From Planctomycetales bacterium (GTDB lineage: Bacteria; Planctomycetota; Phycisphaerae; SM23-33), in contig JAUVIQ010000046.1 in assembly GCA_030592655.1 (NCBI GenBank), positions 1-15,818 of the forward strand: a stretch of 15,818 nucleotides of DNA, read 5' to 3'. Position 1 is the first letter of the stretch; every line of letters starts with the position of its first letter. Below are positions 1-6,980 of this stretch, one piece after another. The notes under the pieces were generated by a model, which searched no databases, was not told where the DNA came from, and saw only the letters and a list, made by a program, of their open reading frames with translations. The position numbers and the translations under genes were made by a program.

Positions 1-434
1 AGGCGGCGTTCAACGTCTTCAGCCACAACAGCGACGTCGGCCCGGACGGGTACAACCTCGAAGAGACCAAGATGGTCCGCGAGACGTGGAAGATTTTCCA
101 CGCGCCCGACATTTCCATCACAGCCACCTGCGTCCGCGTGCCGGTGATGCGGGCGCACAGCGAAGCCATTAATCTCCAGTTCACCAATCCGATTACCGAA
201 GACGAGGTGCGTGAGATTCTATCGGCTGCCCCCGGCATACGGATTGTCGATGACCGCGAGCGGAGTTATTTCCCCATGCCACTGGACGCCACCGACGCCG
301 ACGACATCCTCGTCGGGCGGATACGCAGCGACATTTCCCAGCCGGACGGTTGCGGGATAGAACTGTTCGTCTCCGGCGACCAGATTCGCAAGGGCGCCGC
401 CCTAAACGCTGTCCAGATAGCGGAGATGCTGTAA
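1..434 (+). CDS. asd: Aspartate-semialdehyde dehydrogenase, C-terminal part (5' end outside window)
   Basis: This enzyme makes aspartate 4-semialdehyde from aspartyl phosphate with NADPH, the branch point to lysine/diaminopimelate, threonine and methionine. The reading frame is open from base 3, so the gene starts upstream of the window; about 143 residues are visible. They begin AAFNVFSHNSDVG, continue with GYNLEEtKMVrETwKI, and contain the family signature TCVRVPVMRAHSEAIN. The His in HSE matches the conserved catalytic His of the family. The catalytic Cys and the NADP-binding N-terminal half lie outside the window. The frame ends normally at TAA 432-434, with no sign of damage. No terminator hairpin is evident in the 65 bases before the next small gene. 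The call rests on the C-terminal signature and is secure. Confidence 0.95.
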   Translation, partial: AAFNVFSHNSDVGPDGYNLEETKMVRETWKIFHAPDISITATCVRVPVMRAHSEAINLQFTNPITEDEVREILSAAPGIRIVDDRERSYFPMPLDATDADDILVGRIRSDISQPDGCGIELFVSGDQIRKGAALNAVQIAEML

Positions 435-499
435 ATAATGGTGCGGTGTTCGGGATTTTGTGTTACGATGGAAGAAAATAGAGAGGCGTAGGCAATAAC

Positions 500-676
500 A
501 TGAAGAAATTGCATTTGACTGCCGTGATTTGGCCTGAAGGCAAGCGATATGTATCGCGGTGCCCCGAAATCGGCGTTGCTTCCTATGGCAGAACGCCCAC
601 AGCCGCAAGAAAGGCACTCCAGGAAGCAGTCGAACTCTGGTTGAGCAATGCCAAGAAACTTGGTCTGTACTCGTAA
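500..676 (+). CDS. Small HicB-like antitoxin domain protein, 58 aa (orphan)
   Basis: A 58-residue protein starting MKKLHLTAVIWPEG, then RYVSRCPEIGVASYGRTP and an amphipathic helix AARKALQEAVELWLSNAKK. The pattern (beta strand, 'g.Y.a.cPE..v.s.G.t...A...l.ea.el.l') is that of the partially degraded RNase-H-like fold of HicB/UPF0150 antitoxins. It lacks the C-terminal ribbon-helix-helix or helix-turn-helix DNA-binding domain of full-length HicB. HicA toxins are about 60-80 residues with a conserved His; none is found next to it. The only small neighbour (696-824) does not look like HicA. A purine-rich GAGAGG lies somewhat far upstream (481-486). Family placement is by visible pattern; a role as a functional antitoxin is not shown. 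Confidence 0.75.
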   Translation: MKKLHLTAVIWPEGKRYVSRCPEIGVASYGRTPTAARKALQEAVELWLSNAKKLGLYS

Positions 677-695
677 CTATATGAGGTAACCCAAA

Positions 696-824
696 ATGGC
701 AGAAAAGATTGAAAAATATGCAACGCTAAAGGAAGGGACTATCAGGAGGGGTGGTGTTAAACCCAGACCGATGAATCAGAAACCCAATATCCGGCCTAAA
801 CCGCAAAAACCTCCGAAAAAGTAA
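696..824 (+). CDS. Lys/Pro-rich microprotein, 42 aa, unknown function
   Basis: A short frame of 42 codons starts at an ATG preceded by GAGGT (683-687), 8 bases away, a good ribosome-binding site. It begins MAEKIEKYATLKEG and its second half is a low-complexity basic tail alternating Lys, Arg and Pro (RPKPQKPPKK at the end). It starts 20 bases after the HicB-like gene and ends 47 bases before the preferred start of the next gene, so co-transcription with the HicB-like gene is plausible. I do not recognise a family. The tail could bind nucleic acid or be disordered. It could also be a chance frame, but the ribosome-binding site, tight spacing and lack of overlap favour a real gene. Confidence 0.5.
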   Translation: MAEKIEKYATLKEGTIRRGGVKPRPMNQKPNIRPKPQKPPKK

Positions 825-870
825 CATGAATAGTGTCGGCGGTGCAGCGTTGTCATATCGAGTTGATGTT

Positions 871-2598
871 ATGAAGCGGCATATCTTGATTGCGGGTTTG
901 GTTTGGATGAGCGCGTCTGTTGTGGTTTCGGCGCAGACCACGCAGCCTTCGGCTGAAGCGAAACTCGTCGCCGAGTTGTACGGAAAGCGTATAGCGGATG
1001 TTCGGTCTTCGGTCAAGCCGGACGACGACGTCGTCTTGGCGCGCGAGATACTCCTTGCTGCTGCTGATTCGGTCAATCCGACCGGGCTGCGTTACCTGCT
1101 GGCGATGGAGGCCCTTAAGTTGTCCGCTCACGTCGGCAGCGAAGAAGCGGCAAAACTGGCTGATGAATCGCTGGAACTTGCCGATCAACTCAAACCGCTC
1201 AAACCCGTCGAGAAATGTCGGTATAAAGTCGAGATTGCCACACGCCGGCATGATTTCGCTCGCAGGAAGCGCGTACCGTCCAATGATCGCGTCCCGCTGG
1301 CCGAAAATATGGTTGGAGCGGAAATCGCCCTTGCCAAGGCGCTGATGCAGGACAGGCAGATCAAACAGGCCGGTACCGTCTTGTCGGCTGCGCGTTCCAA
1401 GGCGGTGAAATATAAACTTCGCGACCAGTTGGAAAGCGTCAAGGCGGCGACGAAGGCGTTGCAGGCGCTTGTCGTCCGTCTGGCGCGGATTCGCGTTCTC
1501 GAATCCAGACTGAAGCGGGCATTGAAGGGAAATGACGCCGAGACAGTCAGGATGTCGCGTCAGAACCTCGCCCTGATTTACCTGCTGGACGAGGGGGACA
1601 TACCCAAATCCGGTTCGTACATCTCCGGAACCGGCCATAAGTATGAATCGTCCACCCTGGCAGCGACGGCATTCCTGAAAGACCCTCAAAAAATCCCCGC
1701 CCCCGATGCGTGCAACGAAGCCGTCAAAAGCCTCCTTCGCACCGCCCGGTCAGCAAGGAACGAACAGGCCAGGATTCGCATCGCCACGACGGCGATGAAC
1801 CTCTGCCTGGCATTACAGACCGGCAAACTCACGGGTCTGGTAGCGACAAAGACACGCCTGCTTCTGGTCGAGGCTGAAAAACTCGCCGGCGCCGGCCCCG
1901 ACGACCGGTTCATCCGCTTGCTCAAGACCAACTACAAGGGTCTGGACGGTAAGATCGAGGTTCTCAATCTCAAGGAGAAACTCGTTCGCGTCTCCTACGA
2001 TTTCAGTCGGCGCAAACAACTGAGCGACTGGCGGGCCGGGCGGGGAACCTGGACGGTCAGTCGCAAGAAGGGAGTAGTCATAGCCACGCCGGCCGAAGAC
2101 AGTTGGGCTTCCCTGACAAACCGCCTTCGCTTCCGCGCCGACAAGCCCCTTTTGGTCACCTTTCGCGTCAGGGGGCAGAGGTCCCTTGCGGGAATGATCG
2201 TGTTCCAATTTAGAAATACCCCACGACGCCGAAGCCACACTTTGTATTGTAAATTGGGAGCAAGGGAATACTACGGTAATAACATCTCGTACCTTTATGA
2301 CGGAGGCGATCGTGTCTGGTCGGACAAGCGTTTTAATGTCGTCCGCAACACTACCTATCGTTTCAGGCTCGCATGGAACGGGAAGGGGACTTTTACCTGG
2401 TCCGTCAACGGGAAAGTCCTCTGCAAACACAAGTCTCTTTACGCCAAAGATCGCCTGCCTTACACATCTCTGTTCCTTCGACTTGAGACCTCCCGCAAAC
2501 CCGCCGGTTTCGACGACGTAATGATCAAAGGTGTGATCCTCGAAGACCCCGACAAACGCTTCGAAATGTCGGATCGCAAGCCACGACGCGAACCGTGA
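871..2598 (+). CDS. Secreted helical-repeat protein with C-terminal laminin-G/concanavalin-like domain
   Basis: A 575-residue exported protein of unknown function. The frame is open from an ATG at 826, but I prefer the ATG at 871. It gives a proper signal peptide (KRH, then a hydrophobic stretch ILIAGLVWM, with likely cleavage after VVSA at residue 21); the earlier start would bury this behind 15 polar residues. Residues about 25-365 are Ala/Leu/Lys-rich and helical, resembling degenerate TPR-type repeats (for example LRYLLAMEALKLSAHVGSEE). Residues about 374-560 are beta-rich, begin YDFSRRKQLSDWRAGRGTW and contain TTYRFRLAWNGKGTFTWSVNG. That pattern is usual for a jelly-roll domain of the LamG/DUF1080 kind that binds or cleaves sugars. 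No catalytic residue can be assigned. A role in the periplasm or on the surface in polysaccharide contact is inference. Confidence 0.8.
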   Translation: MKRHILIAGLVWMSASVVVSAQTTQPSAEAKLVAELYGKRIADVRSSVKPDDDVVLAREILLAAADSVNPTGLRYLLAMEALKLSAHVGSEEAAKLADESLELADQLKPLKPVEKCRYKVEIATRRHDFARRKRVPSNDRVPLAENMVGAEIALAKALMQDRQIKQAGTVLSAARSKAVKYKLRDQLESVKAATKALQALVVRLARIRVLESRLKRALKGNDAETVRMSRQNLALIYLLDEGDIPKSGSYISGTGHKYESSTLAATAFLKDPQKIPAPDACNEAVKSLLRTARSARNEQARIRIATTAMNLCLALQTGKLTGLVATKTRLLLVEAEKLAGAGPDDRFIRLLKTNYKGLDGKIEVLNLKEKLVRVSYDFSRRKQLSDWRAGRGTWTVSRKKGVVIATPAEDSWASLTNRLRFRADKPLLVTFRVRGQRSLAGMIVFQFRNTPRRRSHTLYCKLGAREYYGNNISYLYDGGDRVWSDKRFNVVRNTTYRFRLAWNGKGTFTWSVNGKVLCKHKSLYAKDRLPYTSLFLRLETSRKPAGFDDVMIKGVILEDPDKRFEMSDRKPRREP

Positions 2599-2645
2599 TG
2601 CCCGGCTCCCAAATGTAAGCCCGCTTCTCCAAAGAAACAGTTGGT

Positions 2646-3431
2646 ATGATAGTTGAACCTGCAATGACGGACCGAAGGAATATCAAACTGGTAATCGCCT
2701 ATAACGGCGCTGCCTATCATGGTTGGCAGAGACAGGCTGACGGTATCGATACCGTTCAACAGCGTGTGGAAGAGTCGGCTTCGAGGATTGTAGGCCATCC
2801 GGTGTCGGTTTCGGGTGCGGGGCGGACCGATGCGGGCGTTCACGCTGACGGGCAGGTCGCCAACTTTCGCACCACCAACCTGTCGATTCCGCTTCGAGGC
2901 CTGCGGCGAGCGATGAACTCCCGCCTGCCCAGAGACATTGCCATACGCTCTGCCGACGAGGTCGCCGACGATTTTCACGCCTCGCGCTCCGCCGTCAGAA
3001 AGACTTATCGCTACCGCATTTACGTCGCGCCGCATCGGCCTGTGGAATTGTGCTCGCAGGTCTGGCACTATTGGAAATCGCTGGATGCAGAGCGGATGCG
3101 GGCAGGGGCCGTCAGGTTGCTCGGCGAGCATGATTTCCGAGGCCTGGCAACATCGGCTGAAACTCGCGAAAACACCGTCCGAACTATTTATCGCTGCGAA
3201 GTGGCCCAGGCGGATTCGGAGATCGTCGTTTCGGTAACGGGCAACGGGTTCCTGTACAATATGGTCCGCAACATTGTCGGAACGCTCGTCGAGATCGGCA
3301 GAGGGCGGTGGGGCCCTGAGAGGATTGACGAGATACTTACTTCATGCGACCGTCGCACCGCCGGGCCTACGGCTCCACCGGACGGGCTGAGTTTGATGAG
3401 TGTGGAATATCCACCGACAAATGCCTGTTAA
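2646..3431 (+). CDS. truA: tRNA pseudouridine(38-40) synthase TruA
   Basis: TruA isomerises uridines 38, 39 and 40 of the tRNA anticodon arm to pseudouridine. At 261 residues it is of normal length. Visible family marks are YNGAAYHGWQRQ near residue 20, the catalytic block SGAGRTDAGVHADGQVANF with the nucleophilic Asp at residue 62, and NGFLYNMVRNIVGTLVEIGRG in the C-terminal half. An alternative ATG at 2664 (residue 7) gives MTDRRNIKL, an equally plausible N-terminus. Neither start has a clear Shine-Dalgarno sequence. It lies 47 bases after the secreted-protein gene and meets the next gene tail to tail only 12 bases from its stop; no obvious terminator hairpin is seen in that gap. Confidence 0.96.
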   Translation: MIVEPAMTDRRNIKLVIAYNGAAYHGWQRQADGIDTVQQRVEESASRIVGHPVSVSGAGRTDAGVHADGQVANFRTTNLSIPLRGLRRAMNSRLPRDIAIRSADEVADDFHASRSAVRKTYRYRIYVAPHRPVELCSQVWHYWKSLDAERMRAGAVRLLGEHDFRGLATSAETRENTVRTIYRCEVAQADSEIVVSVTGNGFLYNMVRNIVGTLVEIGRGRWGPERIDEILTSCDRRTAGPTAPPDGLSLMSVEYPPTNAC

Positions 3432-3443
3432 ACAGAAGGTTTG

Positions 3444-5549
3444 TTATTTCTTCTCTTTTTGCTCTTTCACTACTGTTTTGATCCGGTCGATGTCGGCATA
3501 GAATCCGAGATCCATTCCGACGTGAATCGCCCAGCAGGCCTTCACCGGTACATCCTCCTGACGCCCAACGTTGTGCCAGTCAGTATCATAGGCCAGGATA
3601 TTGGTGAAGGGAGATTTCAGGGTCTGCGAAGCAACATAGACGTATGGGTTTCCGAGCACGTTACTAAGTTGCGATTTGTCCTGCACGAAGCCTTCAGTCA
3701 GAAGTTTTTCCAGTGAAGGCGGGAAGTTCCCGTCATGCTTGCGGGCGTATTCCTGAAGGGCTACACGAAGGTTCCAAAACTGCTTCTCGGATTTCGTAAC
3801 AGGTGAATCCTTGGGACGAATCGTGCGCTTGGAAAAACGTATTTCGGGAGGTGTGTCAGCCTCGGTAAGCAAGTAGCGAATAGTCTCGAAGCCGCGTATC
3901 TCAATACCGTCATTGCTCAGAACGTGTAATTCCACTTTATATCCCCAGTGCCGATACACAAGTTTTGGCGTGGGGTCATAAGCGATGATGTAGTTCAGGT
4001 CGGCGTCCTGTTTCTGCGGCGGGGGTATATACACAATGGTTCTGTTCGGATTGCCAGGGCTGCGAACATCGGCCTCGTCGTACAGGAAACCCGCCTTGCG
4101 GAGTTCCTCCAATGACCGCGGGTACTTTCCGTTATGGAAGCAGGCGTATGCCCGAAGGTCTGTCGCAAGGTTCTGAAGGTTGACTGCGGAGTCATCGTGG
4201 CGTTCATCAACAATTCCGCGGCGGAATAACCTCGGCGGGTCGCCGTAGCCCGCCCTGTGCATGCCAGGGACCGGCTGATAGTTCAGGTACGAAACTCTCA
4301 GGTTGTGCGGATTCTCATCTGCGAGCACCTTGCGTGCCTCTCCTTCGGCGTCAATGCCAAGAGTAACCTGTTCCCCCTTTTCATCGAAATATCTTGAGCA
4401 GTCCAGAATTACGAAGGGTTTGTCCGCATTGAAGGGAATACTATCGACATACTCGTATCCGCCTTTACTGCCGTTGCTGGCGGACATGAACCGCCCGGCC
4501 TCCAGTCGCCGGTCTTGTATGAGTTCTTTCAACGATTGTGGAAACCTTTTATGCTCATCCAGGAAAGCGCAGAACTCGCGGGCTAAGGTCTGGATATGCT
4601 CCATGCCCTCCCGGAGTTCCTGCCGGTTCCGGCGTTTTTCCTGCATCTGGTTCCACGGTTCTATCCTGGTCAGGGAAGGACGCAGCCAGTCCGGCGGGTC
4701 GAGGATCATTCTATAACCCTGCCAGACAACGGCAGCGGAAAGGGCGCTCCCGAGCAAGAGCGATACCAGGAAAGCAACGGTCCGGCTGCGTGATGGGAGG
4801 GCGGTGAGCAAATCTTCGCAATGGTAGCCGAAGACGCCGATGCACCGGAAGTATATGCCGTTCCGCATGATCGTGAAGATAATCAGCATCAGCCAAAAGA
4901 TCGGCACAAAACATACAGTCAGGAGTCGGAACAAGCCCGGTTCCCGCTTCAACGAAACAGCGAGGAAGGCAAGGGCGAAACCGCCGCCAAGGTACGCCAT
5001 AAAGACGATAAAGGCGAACACCGCTATCCACAGGATTAATATGCACCAGAGAACCAGCAGCCGCCTCGGCCTCCTGACCGCCGAACGCAAAGCCCAGGAT
5101 AGATTCAAGGCGCGGATGTCGCCGGTATGTCCCACCGCCAGCCAGGCCAGCGGCAACAGCGGGATTGTTATCAGCGGCAGTATATAGATTAATGTTATAG
5201 TCAGCAGGTAGAAGAAAACTTTCAGCCAACGAAGCGGATTCGCACGCAGGCGTGTCGGCTTATCAGCGCCCGCAGCGCTGGACTTTACCACCTCCAGAAA
5301 ATATGCAAGAAGATAAATCCCAAAGACAAGCCCACCAATCATGGACAGGACATGACCGAATATCACGATGCCGGCAGCATAAAAAAAAGTACATATGCTC
5401 ATATAGACTATATAAACAACGACGACGCCCCAATTGGCTGTGAGGCATTTCCATGCATAAGAAACGGCGTTGGCGCAATCATTGGCCAATGCCCAAATGC
5501 TTCCTCGCTTCAGGGACGCATCCGTGATAGTTCGGTCGTTATTTTCCAT
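3444..5549 (-). CDS. Polytopic membrane protein with three pseudopilin-like C-terminal modules
   Basis: A 701-residue protein, not recognised as a named family. Residues 1-30 are polar. Hydrophobic segments follow at about 40-65, 68-90, 109-139, 163-200, 206-229 and 256-276, so it is a multi-pass inner-membrane protein. The remaining ~420 residues carry three diverged copies of one module, beginning near residues 318, 457 and 590. Each starts with a helix of pattern L..L...L..y...h.g.fP.SLe.L (HKRFPQSLKEL, HNGKYPRSLEEL, HDGNFPPSLEKL). A GNP.. or GGY turn with a YVY/VYI strand follows, then a hydrophobic strand ending in D (VILDCS, IIAYDP, ILAYDT). This resembles the globular part of type II secretion pseudopilins (GspG-like) without its N-terminal transmembrane helix. 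GGAAG precedes the ATG by 8 bases. It is convergent with truA and divergent from the 5814 gene. Role unknown; scaffold or sensor function is a guess. Confidence 0.8.
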   Translation of the reverse strand: MENNDRTITDASLKRGSIWALANDCANAVSYAWKCLTANWGVVVVYIVYMSICTFFYAAGIVIFGHVLSMIGGLVFGIYLLAYFLEVVKSSAAGADKPTRLRANPLRWLKVFFYLLTITLIYILPLITIPLLPLAWLAVGHTGDIRALNLSWALRSAVRRPRRLLVLWCILILWIAVFAFIVFMAYLGGGFALAFLAVSLKREPGLFRLLTVCFVPIFWLMLIIFTIMRNGIYFRCIGVFGYHCEDLLTALPSRSRTVAFLVSLLLGSALSAAVVWQGYRMILDPPDWLRPSLTRIEPWNQMQEKRRNRQELREGMEHIQTLAREFCAFLDEHKRFPQSLKELIQDRRLEAGRFMSASNGSKGGYEYVDSIPFNADKPFVILDCSRYFDEKGEQVTLGIDAEGEARKVLADENPHNLRVSYLNYQPVPGMHRAGYGDPPRLFRRGIVDERHDDSAVNLQNLATDLRAYACFHNGKYPRSLEELRKAGFLYDEADVRSPGNPNRTIVYIPPPQKQDADLNYIIAYDPTPKLVYRHWGYKVELHVLSNDGIEIRGFETIRYLLTEADTPPEIRFSKRTIRPKDSPVTKSEKQFWNLRVALQEYARKHDGNFPPSLEKLLTEGFVQDKSQLSNVLGNPYVYVASQTLKSPFTNILAYDTDWHNVGRQEDVPVKACWAIHVGMDLGFYADIDRIKTVVKEQKEKK

Positions 5550-5760
5550 AGATCGCTTCCATGATTTGAAATTGAATTCCTGCCCTTATGCCCGGAACCT
5601 TTGTGTAATTTCTCGATGATCCTACCCATATCCTCAAGGTTAGGCAAGTTCCAGCACGACTAACAGAGGGTCGGATAAGTCCGTCGTTTTATTTCTCGGT
5701 GTAGATTGCATCCCCGATAATCCGATAAGAAAGAATGAAACATCCGTTTGTTTCTTAAAA

Positions 5761-5797
5761 TTTGTGTAATTTGTGGTAATTCGTGAAATTCGTGGAT
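5761..5797 (+). repeat. Four-unit degenerate tandem repeat (TTYGTG-type, 9-10 bp units)
   Basis: Four consecutive units are seen: TTTGTGTAA (5761-5769), TTTGTGGTAA (5770-5779), TTCGTGAAA (5780-5788) and TTCGTGGAT (5789-5797). The array ends 16 bases before the start codon of the membrane protein at 5814, so it sits in its leader or promoter. A single related copy, TTTGTGTAATTT, is present at 5600-5611 in the same intergenic region. Confidence 0.6.
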
Positions 5798-5813
5798 ATC
5801 GAAAGGTGCTGTT

Positions 5814-6659
5814 TTGATTTACGCTACGTTTTCAGTGTATTTGTTGGGGATATTGTTCACCGCGATGGGCGTGTATCGCCTCTGGGCCGGTATAGTCAAG
5901 CCCGGGCGGGTCAACTGGGCATTGCTCCCCGGGACGATCGTTGCGGAAATGGCGTACATCTTCGGCAGCCTGATTACCGGTGGCGAAGTCCGGCGGGCGA
6001 AGTTGATGGATGCAGGCAAGGGCGGCTCCGGAAGTGGCAAGTCTTCTCCCGGAAGCGCAGGCGAGGCTGAACCCACCACCGAAACCAAGCCGAAACTCCG
6101 CTACATCGGTCCGGTCGTCGCGGCCTTTATGGTTATCGTCGCCTGCGGAGCCGGTATCCTCATCGCTAACGCCGTTTTGGGCGAACCGGTCATCGACCAA
6201 TTCAAAGCCGGCGGAACAGCCAGGCTTACCGACCGGCTTCAGAAATTTCCCACAACCACAGCGGCGTTCTGGGACCAGTTTGGCTGGCAGATCGACCTGC
6301 TGCACCGAATGGCTACGACCTTTACGGAATTGAAATGGACGAATTGGCGCGTTCCGCTGTTCGTCTATCTGGCGATGTGCCTGACGATTCGCCTCGCGCC
6401 GGTCCGCAGGCCGTTGAGGCCGACGCTGGCAGCGGTGATCGTCCTGGCCGGGCTTATCGCACTGGTTGGGGTTGTCTGGAAGCGGTTCGACGGGCTGATG
6501 GGCGACCTCTGGCCTCTGGTGATGTACGTCTGGGCGTCGCTGCTGTTTATGTTGTGGGTCAGTTTAATGGTTCGCGGCGGCGTAGGCCTGGCCCGCGCAC
6601 TCGCGGGTAAAGACACCCCCAAAACCCGTTCGCGCAGAAGAGATACCGAGGATGATTAA
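5814..6659 (+). CDS. Membrane protein of unknown function
   Basis: A 281-residue protein that begins with TTG, preceded by AAGGTG (5803-5808) at 5 bases; no ATG lies near the start. Likely membrane segments are at residues 3-25, 38-56, 98-121, 180-195, 203-222 and 231-255. A Gly/Ser-rich linker of about residues 66-95 (GGSGSGKSSPGS, then an acidic and Thr-rich stretch) separates the first two from the rest. The C-terminus is basic and then acidic (TRSRRRDTEDD). I see no catalytic motif and do not recognise a family. It is divergent from the 701-residue membrane protein gene across 264 bases. Its stop codon overlaps that of the convergent DUF433 gene by 4 bases. Confidence 0.75.
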   Translation: MIYATFSVYLLGILFTAMGVYRLWAGIVKPGRVNWALLPGTIVAEMAYIFGSLITGGEVRRAKLMDAGKGGSGSGKSSPGSAGEAEPTTETKPKLRYIGPVVAAFMVIVACGAGILIANAVLGEPVIDQFKAGGTARLTDRLQKFPTTTAAFWDQFGWQIDLLHRMATTFTELKWTNWRVPLFVYLAMCLTIRLAPVRRPLRPTLAAVIVLAGLIALVGVVWKRFDGLMGDLWPLVMYVWASLLFMLWVSLMVRGGVGLARALAGKDTPKTRSRRRDTEDD

Positions 6660-6892
6660 ACAGGTTTGACCGATGCGATGTGAATGTCCTCTGCGGTGAG
6701 GATCTCGATTGCGTAGCGGATACAGGCCCGGATGTCATCGGCCGTCAGGTCGGGATAGTAATCTCCTCTGATGTCCTCGAAGGAAACTCCCTCGTAGAGC
6801 AATTCCAGGACATCAATTACAGCGATCCTTGTGCCCGCGACACAAGGTTTGCCGAAGTGGACGTTCGGGTTGACCTCGATATGTTCGTTCAT
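6656..6892 (-). CDS. DUF433 family antitoxin-like protein, 78 aa (orphan)
   Basis: DUF433 proteins are small winged-helix-like proteins, usually antitoxins paired with a PIN-like DUF5615 toxin. The signature NPNVHFGKPCVAGTRIAV (residues 8-25) is visible, followed by DVLELLYEGVSFEDI and YPDLTADDIRACIRYA. That is essentially the whole family domain. I place the start at 6892: it has GAGGTGA (6897-6903) four bases upstream. The longer frame back to 6934 would begin at or before the predicted transcription start of the promoter at 6937-6966. No DUF5615-like toxin gene is adjacent; the neighbours are a membrane protein (convergent) and rmuC (same strand, upstream). The pairing is therefore missing here, or the gene acts alone or with a distant partner. 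Confidence 0.88.
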   Translation of the reverse strand: MNEHIEVNPNVHFGKPCVAGTRIAVIDVLELLYEGVSFEDIRGDYYPDLTADDIRACIRYAIEILTAEDIHIASVKPV

Positions 6893-6896
6893 GATT

Positions 6897-6903
6897 TCAC
6901 CTC
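6897..6903 (-). promoter_or_regulatory. Strong ribosome-binding site that decides the DUF433 start
   Basis: On the - strand GAGGTGA lies 4 bases before the ATG at 6892. The in-frame ATG at 6934 has no comparable site. Confidence 0.75.
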
Positions 6904-6936
6904 GCTGCAATTCCGACACGCTTTCCACTCTCACAT

Positions 6937-6966
6937 ATTATACACCATAAAACAGGGATGTGTTAA
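6937..6966 (-). promoter_or_regulatory. Sigma-70-type promoter for the DUF433 gene
   Basis: On the - strand TTAACA (6961-6966) is followed after 18 bases by a perfect TATAAT (6937-6942). Transcription would start near 6930, about 38 bases before the ATG at 6892. The site sits between the rmuC stop and this gene, so DUF433 is probably transcribed on its own. Confidence 0.65.
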
Positions 6967-6980
6967 AAAGGATTCTGCTG

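Noticed and set aside
461..469. Extended -10 promoter element TGTTACGAT before the HicB-like gene
   Set aside because: No acceptable -35 element at the right distance, and the -10 matches only 4 of 6 positions; too weak to list.
696..824. HicA toxin partner for the HicB-like gene
   Set aside because: The 42-residue basic protein lacks the HicA double-stranded-RNA-binding fold pattern and its conserved His.
853..1689. Open - strand frame of 278 codons opposite the secreted protein
   Set aside because: It is antisense to a gene with a signal peptide and coherent domains; no motif or ribosome-binding site supports it.
5761..5797. Possible CRISPR array in the TTYGTG repeats
   Set aside because: Units are 9-10 bp and contiguous with no spacers, and no cas gene is present.
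5550..5813. Extra small gene or structured RNA in the divergent intergenic region
   Set aside because: No frame with start, ribosome-binding site and sensible length, and no stable stem pattern apart from the short repeats already listed.
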